Notes: generated from the letters alone by a model not told the origin. A stretch of 64,000 bases of DNA from Alcanivorax sp. DSM 26293 (GCF_900107995.1 NZ_FNUM01000003.1:248001-312000); one strand, 5' to 3'. Counted from the stretch's first letter, positions 7,491-16,361 are shown. A program made the numbers and translations.

Positions 7491-9578
7491 ATGGGTTTCA
7501 GGAACGGATTGACCCGATTGTTTGCCGGCCTGGCACTGCTGCTGGGCAGCATGTTGACCACCCCGGCCCTGGCCGCGGGGCTGATGACGCCAACCAACAG
7601 CGGCCTGCCACCACTGCAAATTCGCGAACAGCATGTCACCGTGGACGTGGAAGACGGCTACGCCATCACCGAGGTGGAGCAGGTTTTTCACAATCCCAAT
7701 GACCAGGACCTGGAAGCCTACTACCGCTTCCCGGTCCCGGAGCGCGGCACCGTGGCCGAGTTCACGGTGTGGATCGACGGCAAGCCGGTAATCGGCGAGG
7801 TGCTGGAAAAACAGCAGGCCCGCCAAGTCTATGAAAAGGAAAAAGCCGCTGGCCGCGAAGCCGGACTCACCGAGAAGGACAGCTACAAGGCCCTCGATGT
7901 GCGGGTGCAACCGGTACGTGCCGGCCAGGACACCCGGGTGCGGCTGGTCTACATGCAGCCGGCCTTTGTGGATACCGGCATCGGTCGCTATGTGTACCCG
8001 CTGGAAGAAGGCGGGGTGGACGAACAAAAGCTGGCGTTCTGGACCGCCAACGACAGTGTCGAGGAACATTTCAGTTTCACCCTCAACCTGCGCAGCGGCT
8101 ACCCGGTGGACGCCCTTCGCCTGCCCAAACATCCCCAGGCACAGATCCAGCAACTGGGCCCGCAACACTGGCAGGTAAAACTGGATAATCGCACCGCAAC
8201 CGTTGTCAGCGAGGAAGACGACAACAGTGAAAGTGCCAACTTCTCCCCTCCCGCTGCCAATGGCCAGCCGACCAATGCCTTTACCCTGAATCAGGACATC
8301 GTCGTCTACTGGCGCCACCAGCAAGACCTGCCCGGCAGCGTGGATCTGGTTGCCTACAAGGCCCCGGGGAAAGACCGCGGCACCTTCATGCTCAGCATCA
8401 CCCCCGGTGACGACCTGCCGCCAATCACCACCGGCAGCGACTGGGTGTTCGTGCTGGATATCTCCGGTTCCATGAATGCCAAACTTGCCACCCTGGCCGA
8501 CGGCGTCAGCCAGGCCCTGGGCAAACTGCGCGGCGGAGACCGTTTCCGTATCGTGCTGTTTGATGACCGCGCCGAAGAACTCACTAATGGCTTCGTGGAT
8601 GCCACCCCGGACAGCATTCGTCGCTACACGCAGAAAGTCATGCAGCTGCAATCCCGTGGCGGCACCAACCTGTTCGGCGGCCTGAGCCTGGCCCTGAAAC
8701 CGCTGGACGCAGACCGTCCCACCGGCATCGTGCTGGTCACCGATGGCGTGGCCAACGTGGGCAAGACCCAACAAAAAGATTTTATCGACTTGCTGGAAAG
8801 CCATGACGTTCGGTTATTCACCTTTGTCATGGGTAACAGCGCCAACCGCCCCATGCTCACCGCCATGACGGATGCCAGCAACGGCTTTGCCCTCAGCGTC
8901 TCCAACAGCGACGACATCGCCGGGCAGATTCTGAACGCCACCGCCAAGCTCACCCACCAGGCCATGAATGACGTAGAGATAGACATCGATGGTGTGCGCA
9001 CCGCCGACCTGCAACCGCAGCGCATCGGCAGCATCTACCAAGGTCGCCAGATCGTCCTGCTCGGCCATTACTGGGGCGATGGTCCGGCGAATGTCACCCT
9101 GCGCGCCAACGTGGCCGGCCAGGACAAGCAATACAAGACCCGTTTCGACTTCCCCGCCAGTGGCGGCGACAACCCGGAACTGGAACGCCTGTGGGCCTAC
9201 GCCACCATTCAGGACATGCAACGGGAGATCAATTATTTCGGTGAAGAAAAGGATCTGCAGCAGGGCATCGTCGACCTGGGCCTGGAATACGGCCTGGTCA
9301 CCAACTACACCTCCATGGTGGTGCTGCGCGACGAAGTCTTTGAGGAGTACGGCATCGAACGTCGCAATGCCAAACGCCGGGAAATCGAAAAACTCGCCAA
9401 GGCCCAGCGGCAGGCCAACGCGCCCACCAGCAACCGGGTGGACCAGGCACAGCCCATGTACACCACGAACCGTCCCTCCTACAGCGGCGGCAGCGGCAGT
9501 GGCGGCGCCTTCGGCATCGGTACCCTGCTGCCCTTCCTGATCCTGCTGGTCGGCGGCGGGCTGCGCCGGCGCCAATGA
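7491..9578 (+). CDS. VIT domain / von Willebrand factor A surface protein with GlyGly-CTERM-like tail
   Basis: 695 residues. A signal peptide (about residues 1-29, ending ALAAG) is followed by a VIT domain (about 40-170), a vWA domain (about 320-490) with the metal-ion site DISGSMNAK and VTDGVANVG, and a C-terminal region with a charged Arg/Lys/Glu helix. The chain ends in a Gly/Ser-rich stretch, a hydrophobic segment (FGIGTLLPFLILLVGG) and LRRRQ. That tail matches the GlyGly-CTERM pattern, which in other bacteria is processed by rhombosortase; no LPXTG motif is present. Related marine VIT/vWA proteins are sortase targets. Adhesion or envelope role inferred. Good ribosome site AAGGAGA. Confidence 0.88.
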   Translation: MGFRNGLTRLFAGLALLLGSMLTTPALAAGLMTPTNSGLPPLQIREQHVTVDVEDGYAITEVEQVFHNPNDQDLEAYYRFPVPERGTVAEFTVWIDGKPVIGEVLEKQQARQVYEKEKAAGREAGLTEKDSYKALDVRVQPVRAGQDTRVRLVYMQPAFVDTGIGRYVYPLEEGGVDEQKLAFWTANDSVEEHFSFTLNLRSGYPVDALRLPKHPQAQIQQLGPQHWQVKLDNRTATVVSEEDDNSESANFSPPAANGQPTNAFTLNQDIVVYWRHQQDLPGSVDLVAYKAPGKDRGTFMLSITPGDDLPPITTGSDWVFVLDISGSMNAKLATLADGVSQALGKLRGGDRFRIVLFDDRAEELTNGFVDATPDSIRRYTQKVMQLQSRGGTNLFGGLSLALKPLDADRPTGIVLVTDGVANVGKTQQKDFIDLLESHDVRLFTFVMGNSANRPMLTAMTDASNGFALSVSNSDDIAGQILNATAKLTHQAMNDVEIDIDGVRTADLQPQRIGSIYQGRQIVLLGHYWGDGPANVTLRANVAGQDKQYKTRFDFPASGGDNPELERLWAYATIQDMQREINYFGEEKDLQQGIVDLGLEYGLVTNYTSMVVLRDEVFEEYGIERRNAKRREIEKLAKAQRQANAPTSNRVDQAQPMYTTNRPSYSGGSGSGGAFGIGTLLPFLILLVGGGLRRRQ

Positions 9579-9600
9579 ATCAACTGATGACAGCAACCCT

Positions 9601-9634
9601 TTCCGGACAGGGTCTCCCCTGTCCGGAATTTTTT
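9601..9634 (+). terminator. Intrinsic terminator of the VIT/vWA gene
   Basis: Perfect 12-base arms TTCCGGACAGGG and CCCTGTCCGGAA with a four-base loop, followed by TTTTTT. It begins 22 bases after the stop codon at 9578. Confidence 0.9.
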
Positions 9635-9663
9635 ATGGCCGCAAACCCCACGGCTTTCCAAAT

Positions 9664-9744
9664 GTAGGGTGCACTGAGCCCAAGGCGAACTGCACCACAA
9701 AGCGCCGAATCGGTGCAGTTCGCCCTAGGCTCAGTGCACCCTAC
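9664..9744. repeat. Family A palindrome (GTAGGGTGCACTGAGCC), copy 1
   Basis: An 81-base near-perfect palindrome starting GTAGGGTGCACTGAGCC and ending GGCTCAGTGCACCCTAC, with arms of about 33 bases. Other full copies are at 15055 and 35706 and a half copy at 18861. The copies share their arms, while the central 10-15 bases differ. No coding capacity. Confidence 0.9.
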
Positions 9745-9790
9745 ACGGTCGGTGGCCGCTTCCGTTTCCTCTAAGCGGCGATGAACCTCT

Positions 9791-10387
9791 TTACTCCTGC
9801 CGACCCTCGATCGCCGACAACAGCACCCCGGCGGCAATCCCCAGGCGTTTGTCCAACCGGCCGTCCCGGTCGGCACTGAAATCCACATCCAGTTTGAGAA
9901 TGAAAGGGTTAAATCGCTGTCGATATTCCGCCACGGGCTTGTCGGCCACACTGGCGTGGTAATGCTGCGGAAAGAAGAACGCCAGAAATTCGATATAGCG
10001 GCGCACCAGCGCCTTGAGCATGGAGTCTTCTTCCAGGGTGCCAATTTCCCGACCCTCGCTATCCAGGAAGGTCCAGTGATCGCGCAGGAAGGAAGACTTG
10101 AAACCCGCCCGCCGCAACGTACCCACATGCTCATTGCGTTGCGAATCATGCACGTCGTAGGCACCGGCGAAATCAAAAATGCTGCGCGTGGAAATCCGCA
10201 GCAGCTCCTGCTCCTGGGTGTCATCCGCATACAGGCGAATATCCTCGCGGATGCGGAAACGCTTCATGTTGGAATATAGCGCCAGCTCGCCCGTGTCCGT
10301 GTAGAGATGAAAGGCATCACCAAACAGCCGGAAGAATTTGCGGCGGATGGTATAACGGGGATGCTGAAAGCGCACAGCGTGCGTCAT
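9791..10387 (-). CDS. LURP-one-related / tubby C-terminal-like protein
   Basis: 198 residues. It opens RYTIRRKFFRLFGDAFHLYT and continues with a series of short strands (LYSNMKRFRIREDIRLYAD, LLRISTRSIFDFAGAYDV, EIGTLEEDSM) characteristic of the LURP-one/scramblase-like beta-barrel wrapped on a central helix. The family is widespread and of unclear function in bacteria, possibly lipid binding. The start at 10387 has AAGGAGA upstream; a longer reading would overlap the divergent tpm gene. No signal peptide. Confidence 0.75.
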   Translation of the reverse strand: MTHAVRFQHPRYTIRRKFFRLFGDAFHLYTDTGELALYSNMKRFRIREDIRLYADDTQEQELLRISTRSIFDFAGAYDVHDSQRNEHVGTLRRAGFKSSFLRDHWTFLDSEGREIGTLEEDSMLKALVRRYIEFLAFFFPQHYHASVADKPVAEYRQRFNPFILKLDVDFSADRDGRLDKRLGIAAGVLLSAIEGRQE

Positions 10388-10555
10388 GGCCTGCTCTCCT
10401 TGGCAAGTCTCTGAATGGGACGTTACGGTTTCTGCTAAACGATGCGGACTGAGTCTCTTAGTAGCAATACAAGCAGGGTTTGTTCCCGCACAATAACCGG
10501 GCATCGTGGCAAGATTGACCGAAACAGCACTGACTCTGACATTCAAGGCGACACC

Positions 10556-11203
10556 ATGGATCCGGCATTCTGGCATCAGAAATGGCACAACGGGGAACTG
10601 GGCTTTCACCTGCCCCAGGTCCATCCACTCTTGCAACGGTACCTGGGCGAGCTGTCACTGAAAGCCGGGCAGACCCTTTTTCTGCCCTTGTGTGGCAAGA
10701 CACTGGATATTGGCTATCTGCTGGAGCAGGGCTACAGCGTGATCGGCGCGGAGCTGTCCGGGAAAGCCGTCACCGACCTGTTCGCGTCCCTGAACCGCCA
10801 ACCGGAGATCACCCCCTGGCAAGGTGGCAAGCGTTACCGGCAGGGTGACCTGACCGTCTTTCAGGGCGACATTTTTCTGCTGACGCCCGATGATCTTCCC
10901 GCCGTGGATGCGATCTATGACCGCGCCGCCCTGATCGCCCTGCCGGACACACTGCGCGCACGGTATGCCCGCCATCTGCAGACGCTGACCCACAAGGCGC
11001 GGCAGTTACTGATCACGCTGGAATATGATCAACAGCAGATGGCGGGGCCGCCGTTTTCGGTGGACCAGGAGGAAGTGGAAACACGGTACGGCGATCACTA
11101 CCGGGTAACCTCACTCTCCCGAAAAATGATTCTCGACCACGAACCGGTTTTCCGGGAGAAAGGGCTATCGGCGTTATACGAAAATGCGTTTCTGCTGGAC
11201 TGA
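10556..11203 (+). CDS. tpm: Thiopurine S-methyltransferase
   Basis: 215 residues, the usual TPMT size. It begins MDPAFWHQKWHNGELGFHLP; the SAM-binding FLPLCGKTLDIGYLLEQGYS and GAELSGKAV are typical, as is AIYDRAALIALP. Bacterial TPMTs methylate thiopurines and, in Pseudomonas, oxyanions of tellurium and selenium. The start agrees with the family N-terminus and has AAGG upstream. It is divergent from the LURP-one-like gene. Confidence 0.93.
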   Translation: MDPAFWHQKWHNGELGFHLPQVHPLLQRYLGELSLKAGQTLFLPLCGKTLDIGYLLEQGYSVIGAELSGKAVTDLFASLNRQPEITPWQGGKRYRQGDLTVFQGDIFLLTPDDLPAVDAIYDRAALIALPDTLRARYARHLQTLTHKARQLLITLEYDQQQMAGPPFSVDQEEVETRYGDHYRVTSLSRKMILDHEPVFREKGLSALYENAFLLD

Positions 11204-11251
11204 TTTTTTCGTAGAGGGCCGGCGTGCTCGAGACCCGCAAGCCGGCTCGCC

Positions 11252-11313
11252 TTGCAGGAGCTATGCTCCCATTGCGCTCCCAAGCCTTCGCCATGCAAGC
11301 ATAGCTCCTGCAA
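11252..11313. repeat. GGAGCTATGC-type imperfect palindrome
   Basis: Outer arms TTGCAGGAGCTATGC and GCATAGCTCCTGCAA are perfectly complementary; the inside is partly decayed (CCCATTGCGCTCCC). It lies about 50 bases after the tpm stop. Confidence 0.8.
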
Positions 11314-11400
11314 AAGACACCCTTCGCAAAATGGCAGAGCACACACCTCTCTGCCCTCTTTGGAAAAATATTTCCTGATCTGGCCGCACTCACGATCAAA

Positions 11401-12066
11401 TCACCAGGGCAACACGCTGCCGTCGGAGTGCCAGAAGGTGCCGCTGTTTTCCAGGTTCAGTTCATCCATGCGGGCAATCAGGTTGGCCGCTGCTTCGTCT
11501 ACGGTCAGATTACCGCTGTTGCCGGTCATATCGGTCTGTACCCAACCGGGGTGCAAGATTGCCACGGCAATGCCGCGATCGTGCAGGTCCAGCGCCAGGG
11601 ATTTACCCGCCGCATTGAGGCCCGCCTTGCTGATGCGGTAGCCGTATTTCTTGCCGGAGGTATTATCGGCGATGGACCCCATCCGCGAGGTCATCAATCC
11701 TACCTTGCTGCCCTCACGCAGATTGCCCAGCAATGCCACGGTCATCCGCAGCGGGCCCAGGGTGTTGACCTTGAACTGGTCCAGAAGCTGCTCAAAGTCC
11801 ATCTGGTCCACCGTCTCACTGAGCATGATGCCGGCGTTGTTGTAGAGAATATCCACCGGAGTATCGCCCAGGGCACTGGTCAGGTTGCTGACCCCGTCTG
11901 CGGTGCTCACATCCACCCCGTCAATGACCTCCACCCCACTGTCTATCAGCGCCGTGGACGCCTGACGGCATACCGCCAGCACCCTGTCCCCACGGGCCTT
12001 CCAGTGCCGGGCCAGTGCAAGGCCGATGCCCCGGTTTGCGCCGGTAATTACAATTGTCTTCGCCAT
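11401..12066 (-). CDS. Short-chain dehydrogenase/reductase
   Basis: 221 residues of a classical SDR: ITGANRGIGLALAR is the TGxxxGxG nucleotide motif, YNNAGIML carries NNAG, and YGYRISKAGL is the YxxxK catalytic pair, with a serine earlier in LMTSRMGSIAD. It interconverts an alcohol and a carbonyl with NAD(P)H; the substrate is unknown. The start has AAGGAGG seven bases upstream; the upstream extension is rejected. It is divergent from the repeat lipoprotein. Confidence 0.9.
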   Translation of the reverse strand: MAKTIVITGANRGIGLALARHWKARGDRVLAVCRQASTALIDSGVEVIDGVDVSTADGVSNLTSALGDTPVDILYNNAGIMLSETVDQMDFEQLLDQFKVNTLGPLRMTVALLGNLREGSKVGLMTSRMGSIADNTSGKKYGYRISKAGLNAAGKSLALDLHDRGIAVAILHPGWVQTDMTGNSGNLTVDEAAANLIARMDELNLENSGTFWHSDGSVLPW

Positions 12067-12285
12067 ATCTGCCTCCTTTCCGTTGATATCCCAGCCACTT
12101 AGCGGGCACCCCATTCAAGCACTTCTGTTGTGCATTACAAAACACTGCAATACCAGATACAAAACGACATTTTTAGCCAACATTGGCACCGCAATGAATT
12201 TTATATAGTGCGCGCATGGGTGGATCGCGCTGATACGCCTGTCATACACACTTTGTGTTCATGGAAGATTAAGGGGGAAGTACCC

Positions 12286-14160
12286 ATGCTACATCTTTTG
12301 AAAATCCTGCTGATGAGCTCCCTGCTCGTCACCCTGGCCGCCTGCGGCGGCGGCGGTGGTGGCAGCAACCCGACCAACGATAACGGCAACACCAGCGAAG
12401 AAACCGGCAACACTGGCGGTGAAGACGAGGGTGATACCGACGGTGGCGACACCGGGGGGGAAGACGGTGGCGACGATGAGACCCCGCCGCTCACCGACGA
12501 AGAGAGCCAACAGCTTCTGACGCTGATCGACACCAACAACCACTTTACCGTTTCCGTCTGCCCGCAGACCCTGCTCGGCACCCAGCTGGGTGGCGCCATT
12601 GATGTGCTGGCCTGCGAAAACGAAGCGCTGACCAACATCTCCCTGGGCAACGACAACGTGCTGGGCCTGCTCTGCGCCAACACGGTTGCCGCCACTGACA
12701 CCGACCTGCTCGGCAGTGTGAGCGAACCCACTTTCCTGCCGACCTGCCTGGAAGAAAGCGTTCCTTATCTGATCGACACCCTGGGCGGCGTCCTGGATAG
12801 CAGCGGCCCCATCGGCCAGCAGCTGTGTGCCGGCGCTGAAAACCCGCTTGAGTGTGTGGTAGTTGCCCTTAGCACCGTTCCGGACAGCACCCTGGCCGGC
12901 GTACTGGGCTACCTGGGCTGCGACAACGCGCTCAATCCCCAGCTCTGCCTGACCCAGGTCGCGGACAACCTGGCCATGGGCGAACCCCTGATCGGCACCG
13001 TGAACAGCCTGTCCCTGGCCCTGTGCCCCATTGCCACCAAGGCCGAGGAATTTGCGCCGGATCAATGCTTCACCGAAGTGCTCGGCGGCGTGGGCTCCAT
13101 CCTCAACCTGACCGGCGGTCTGGGCGAACTGTGCCCGGAAGGCGCGGACCCGTTCACCTGCCTGCTGGCGGCTGGCGAAAACCTGGGCCCCATCGGCGAA
13201 CTGCTGGGTCAAAGCCCCCTGGATCCGAGCATCCTGGAAGACCTGCTGGCTGGCCTGGCCGAGCCGGGCAACATGGAATTGCTGAGCGAACTGCCCGCCA
13301 TGCTGGAACAGATTCCGGTACTGGGTGAACAACTGGCCGGCCTGCTGGGTAACGGCGGTGACCTGTTCGACACCCTCGGTGACCTGCAATCCCTGCCTGA
13401 CCTGCTGACGCAAATCCCGGTACTGGGCGACATCCTCAATGGCGCAGCCGGTGGTGGCAGCGGTGGCCTGCCCACCGACGCCCTGAGCCTGGAAGCCCTG
13501 ATGGGCGCCCTGGAAGGCGAGCAACTGGCCATGGTGACCGACCTGCTGGCCAACGTGCCGGTACTGGGCGATGTGGTCAACCAGCTGCTGGGTGCTGTGT
13601 CCTGTGACGCCGCCAACCCGCTGGACTGCCTGACCGACTCCGCCGACCAGCTGGAGCAGTTCACCGCCCTGCTGGAGCAGGTTCCGGTACTGGGTGACGT
13701 GCTCAACGAACTGCTGGCCGCCCTCACCGGTGCCGGCACCGGCGGCGAGCTGCCGGGCACCGACATGCTCAACGAGATTCCGGTACTGGGCGACCTGCTC
13801 AACCAGATCCTGACCACCCTGCAGGGCGGCGCTGGCGGCGACATGCTGACCCCGGACCTGGCCATGCTGGAACAGATTCCGGTTCTCGGCGAGCTGCTGA
13901 GCAGCCTGCTGGGCGGTCTGATGAGCGGTGATCCTGCCTCCCTGCTGGACGGCATCCTGGACCAGAACGGCAACCTGCTGGATACCGTCTCCGCCCTGGT
14001 GGAAGAACTGCCGCTGGTCGGCGATCTGGTCGGTAACCTGCTGGTATCCCTGCTGGGTGAAAGCGAAGCCAGCAACCTGCTGGCCCCGCTGAATGATGCC
14101 CTGACCACCATCCCGGTACTGGGTCCGGTACTGGGTGGCCTGCTGGGTCTGCTCGGCTAA
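12286..14160 (+). CDS. Lipoprotein with eight IPVLGD-type repeats
   Basis: 624 residues. The signal peptide ends in the lipobox LAAC, so the mature protein is lipid-anchored. It is followed by a glycine run and an acidic Gly/Asp/Thr/Glu linker to about residue 70. The N-terminal half has repeated Cys pairs of the form CxxxxNPxxC (around ECVVVAL, QLCLTQ, FTCLLAA and DCLTDS). From residue 343 the motif (I/V)PVLGDxLNxLL recurs at about 343, 377, 424, 466, 498, 531, 575 and 609, separated by 32-47 residues. I recognise no family. The amphipathic leucine-rich repeats suggest a helical repeat or surface-active protein. Ribosome site GGGGGAAG; followed by a strong terminator. Confidence 0.85.
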   Translation: MLHLLKILLMSSLLVTLAACGGGGGGSNPTNDNGNTSEETGNTGGEDEGDTDGGDTGGEDGGDDETPPLTDEESQQLLTLIDTNNHFTVSVCPQTLLGTQLGGAIDVLACENEALTNISLGNDNVLGLLCANTVAATDTDLLGSVSEPTFLPTCLEESVPYLIDTLGGVLDSSGPIGQQLCAGAENPLECVVVALSTVPDSTLAGVLGYLGCDNALNPQLCLTQVADNLAMGEPLIGTVNSLSLALCPIATKAEEFAPDQCFTEVLGGVGSILNLTGGLGELCPEGADPFTCLLAAGENLGPIGELLGQSPLDPSILEDLLAGLAEPGNMELLSELPAMLEQIPVLGEQLAGLLGNGGDLFDTLGDLQSLPDLLTQIPVLGDILNGAAGGGSGGLPTDALSLEALMGALEGEQLAMVTDLLANVPVLGDVVNQLLGAVSCDAANPLDCLTDSADQLEQFTALLEQVPVLGDVLNELLAALTGAGTGGELPGTDMLNEIPVLGDLLNQILTTLQGGAGGDMLTPDLAMLEQIPVLGELLSSLLGGLMSGDPASLLDGILDQNGNLLDTVSALVEELPLVGDLVGNLLVSLLGESEASNLLAPLNDALTTIPVLGPVLGGLLGLLG

Positions 14161-14180
14161 TACGCTACCAAGCCTCACAG

Positions 14181-14208
14181 AAAACGCCCCTTTAACGGGG
14201 CGTTTTTT
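14181..14208 (+). terminator. Intrinsic terminator of the repeat lipoprotein gene
   Basis: AAAACGCCCC and GGGGCGTTTTTT form a GC-rich stem with a short loop and a T run, starting 20 bases after the stop codon. Confidence 0.92.
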
Positions 14209-14270
14209 GTTTCTGCCCCGCCTCCCCCTTTTCTGTCACCGCGTCTTTGCTACAGTGGACATCCACTTTA

Positions 14271-14540
14271 AAGAGCCTGTTTGAGGTCTATACGCAACCG
14301 CGTTGCTACTCAAAATGGCGCCAGGCAAGGCGCGGACCGCAGGGCCTGACGGGTCAAGTTCAAGGTTCGCAACACAGTATGGCGCCATTTTGAGCAGCAA
14401 CCCGAAGGGCCGGGCCCCTTTTTCCGCCAGCCCGCGATTGCGCTTTCTTATGTAGAGTGACTACACGGCACAATCGCAATCACGACCTGACGAAAAAATT
14501 GACTCCGGCGCGGCTGCGTATAGACCTCAAACAGGCTCTT
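14271..14540. mobile_element. MITE-like element with perfect 25-base terminal inverted repeats
   Basis: The ends AAGAGCCTGTTTGAGGTCTA and TAGACCTCAAACAGGCTCTT belong to a 25-base perfect inverted repeat (14271-14295 and 14516-14540), enclosing 270 bases with no gene. Inside is a second inverted repeat (14302-14322 with 14381-14401, one mismatch) built around CTCAAAATGGCGCC. A small TGTAG/CTACA hairpin lies near 14451. The element ends 18 bases before the peroxiredoxin ATG, so any promoter of that gene lies in or beyond it. No target-site duplication is obvious by eye. Confidence 0.8.
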
Positions 14541-14558
14541 CAACAAAGGATGCCCATC

Positions 14559-15032
14559 ATGACCATTGCAGTCGGCGATACCCTTCCCACCCTGACCATC
14601 AAGACCAACGGCGCCAAAGGCCCGGAAGACCTGAACACCGGGGATTTTTTCAAGGGCCGCAAAGTGGTCCTGTTCGCGGTACCCGGCGCCTTCACCCCAG
14701 GCTGTTCCAACACCCACATGCCCGGTTTCGTGATCAACGCCGATGCCATTCTGGAAAAAGCCGATGCCATCGCCTGCATGGCAGTCAACGACGCCTTCGT
14801 CATGGATGCCTGGCAGAAAGACCAGAACGCCGAGCACATCACCATGCTGGCGGACGGCAACGCGGAATTCGCCAAAGCCCTGGGCCTGGAACTGGATGCC
14901 ACCGGTGGCGGCATGGGCATCCGCAGCAAACGCTTCGCCCTGATCGCCAATGACGGCGTGGTGGAATACCTGGGTGTGGATGAAAAAGGCGTGGAAAAAA
15001 GCAGCGCCGAAACCGTGCTCGGCGAACTCTGA
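14559..15032 (+). CDS. Peroxiredoxin, Prx5/AhpE-like (redoxin family)
   Basis: 157 residues. It contains the peroxidatic-cysteine motif VPGAFTPGCS, where the Cys is followed by SNTHMPGF, typical of Prx5 enzymes that reduce H2O2 and organic peroxides using glutathione or thioredoxin. RSKRFALIANDGVVEYLGV is also typical. No second conserved resolving cysteine is evident (the other Cys is in IACMAVND). AAAGGA precedes the ATG. The promoter region is occupied by the MITE-like element. Confidence 0.92.
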   Translation: MTIAVGDTLPTLTIKTNGAKGPEDLNTGDFFKGRKVVLFAVPGAFTPGCSNTHMPGFVINADAILEKADAIACMAVNDAFVMDAWQKDQNAEHITMLADGNAEFAKALGLELDATGGGMGIRSKRFALIANDGVVEYLGVDEKGVEKSSAETVLGEL

Positions 15033-15054
15033 GACGAACAACGCAAGATAATGT

Positions 15055-15133
15055 GTAGGGTGCACTGAGCCCAGGCGAACTGCACCATCAAGCGTTGGGC
15101 TGGTGCAGTTCGCCTGGGCTCAGTGCACCCTAC
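15055..15133. repeat. Family A palindrome, copy 2
   Basis: A 79-base palindrome starting GTAGGGTGCACTGAGCCC and ending GGGCTCAGTGCACCCTAC. It lies between the convergent peroxiredoxin and glutaminase genes, 22 bases after the first and 32 bases after the second. Confidence 0.9.
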
Positions 15134-15165
15134 GTTCAGGCCCGGTCTTTCCCCTCATCACCCGG

Positions 15166-16200
15166 TTACCGCTGATACGGCACCACTTCATAAGGGTTGC
15201 CACCCAGCGCCGCCGAGATATCCGCAATGGCTTTCTGGCCACGGACACTGTTGCCCGCCGCATCCAGTGGCGGGGAAATGGCCGCGATACCGAACTTGCC
15301 CGGCGACACCGCAATAATGCCGCCGCCCACCCCGCTCTTGGCGGGCAGGCCGGTGGCATACAGCCACTTGCCGGCATCGTCATACAAACCGGCGGTGGCC
15401 ATGACCGCCAGCACCTCGGGCACATTGGCCGCTGTCATCACTGCCTTGCCGGTCACCGGATTCACCCCGCCGTTAGCCAGGCTCGCCGCCATCACTGCCA
15501 GGTCCCGGGCATTCACACCCACTGAACACTGGCGGGTATAAATATCCGTGGCCTGCACCGGATCGCCCTGCAGATGGCCGTAGGCATGCATCAGATGCGC
15601 GATGGCCTGATTGCGCTGATTGGTGGCCGCCTCCGAGGCATAGATGTCGTCCTGCACGGTGAGCTTCCGACCGGCAAAATCGTTATAAAACCCGAGAATC
15701 TTTTTCCATACCGTATCGGCATTGCGCCCCTGCACCATGCTGGTGGCGGTAATCGCCCCGGCGTTGACCAGCGGATTCATCTCCGCTCCCCGATACTGCT
15801 CGATGGCATGGATGGAATTGAACGGCTGCCCGGTAGCATCCACCCCCATGGTATCCGGTAACGCCGCCACGCCCTTCTCTTCCATCACCAAGGCCATGGT
15901 GAAGACTTTGGAGATGGACTGGATCGATACCTCGGATTTCACATCGCCGACACTGAACACCCGGCCATCCACCGTCACCAGCACAATGCCGAAAATGTCT
16001 GAATCCACCTTGGCCAGGGCCGGGATATAATCCGCGTTGGCGCCTTCGTCCAGCCCTTGATAACGCTCATGGGCCTGCGTCAGTGCCGCGCGAATCGCCT
16101 CCGCCGACGGTAACTCACCGGCCAGCGTCAGGCCCGACACCAACAGGCCACCGACCAACACCATCCCGCTCAGCACTCTCTTCCCTGCAACCCATCCCAT
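15166..16200 (-). CDS. glsA: Glutaminase A with a signal peptide
   Basis: 344 residues, slightly longer than cytoplasmic GlsA (about 310). The core has the serine-dependent beta-lactamase-like fold: SIQSISKVF carries the catalytic Ser-x-x-Lys, and NPLVNAGAI, QRNQAIAHL, TRQCSVGV and SGVGGGI are family motifs. It hydrolyses glutamine to glutamate and ammonia. The N-terminus (MGWVAGKRV, a hydrophobic stretch, then LTLAGELPS) looks like a cleavable signal peptide, so the enzyme is probably periplasmic. The start has AAGGGAGA upstream. Confidence 0.9.
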   Translation of the reverse strand: MGWVAGKRVLSGMVLVGGLLVSGLTLAGELPSAEAIRAALTQAHERYQGLDEGANADYIPALAKVDSDIFGIVLVTVDGRVFSVGDVKSEVSIQSISKVFTMALVMEEKGVAALPDTMGVDATGQPFNSIHAIEQYRGAEMNPLVNAGAITATSMVQGRNADTVWKKILGFYNDFAGRKLTVQDDIYASEAATNQRNQAIAHLMHAYGHLQGDPVQATDIYTRQCSVGVNARDLAVMAASLANGGVNPVTGKAVMTAANVPEVLAVMATAGLYDDAGKWLYATGLPAKSGVGGGIIAVSPGKFGIAAISPPLDAAGNSVRGQKAIADISAALGGNPYEVVPYQR

Positions 16201-16361
16201 GCTCTCTCTCCCTTGCACCAACCAACTTGAACAATGCCACCTTGAGTAGGGATGCTATACGGGTGGCCAGCAACCTGACCAGCACCCATCCGCCACGGGT
16301 TCACATCAGCGCCACAGGTTATGTGCTAACAATACGTTATGAACGGCAAGGACAGAGCACC

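Noticed and set aside
12289-14178. A 629-codon open frame opposite the repeat lipoprotein
   Set aside because: Antisense shadow of a GC-rich gene: Gln/Val/Gly-biased, no start site and no family features.
14499-14524. TTGACT...TATAGA promoter inside the MITE-like element
   Set aside because: Spacing is 14 bases, too short for a confident sigma-70 call; kept only as a remark.
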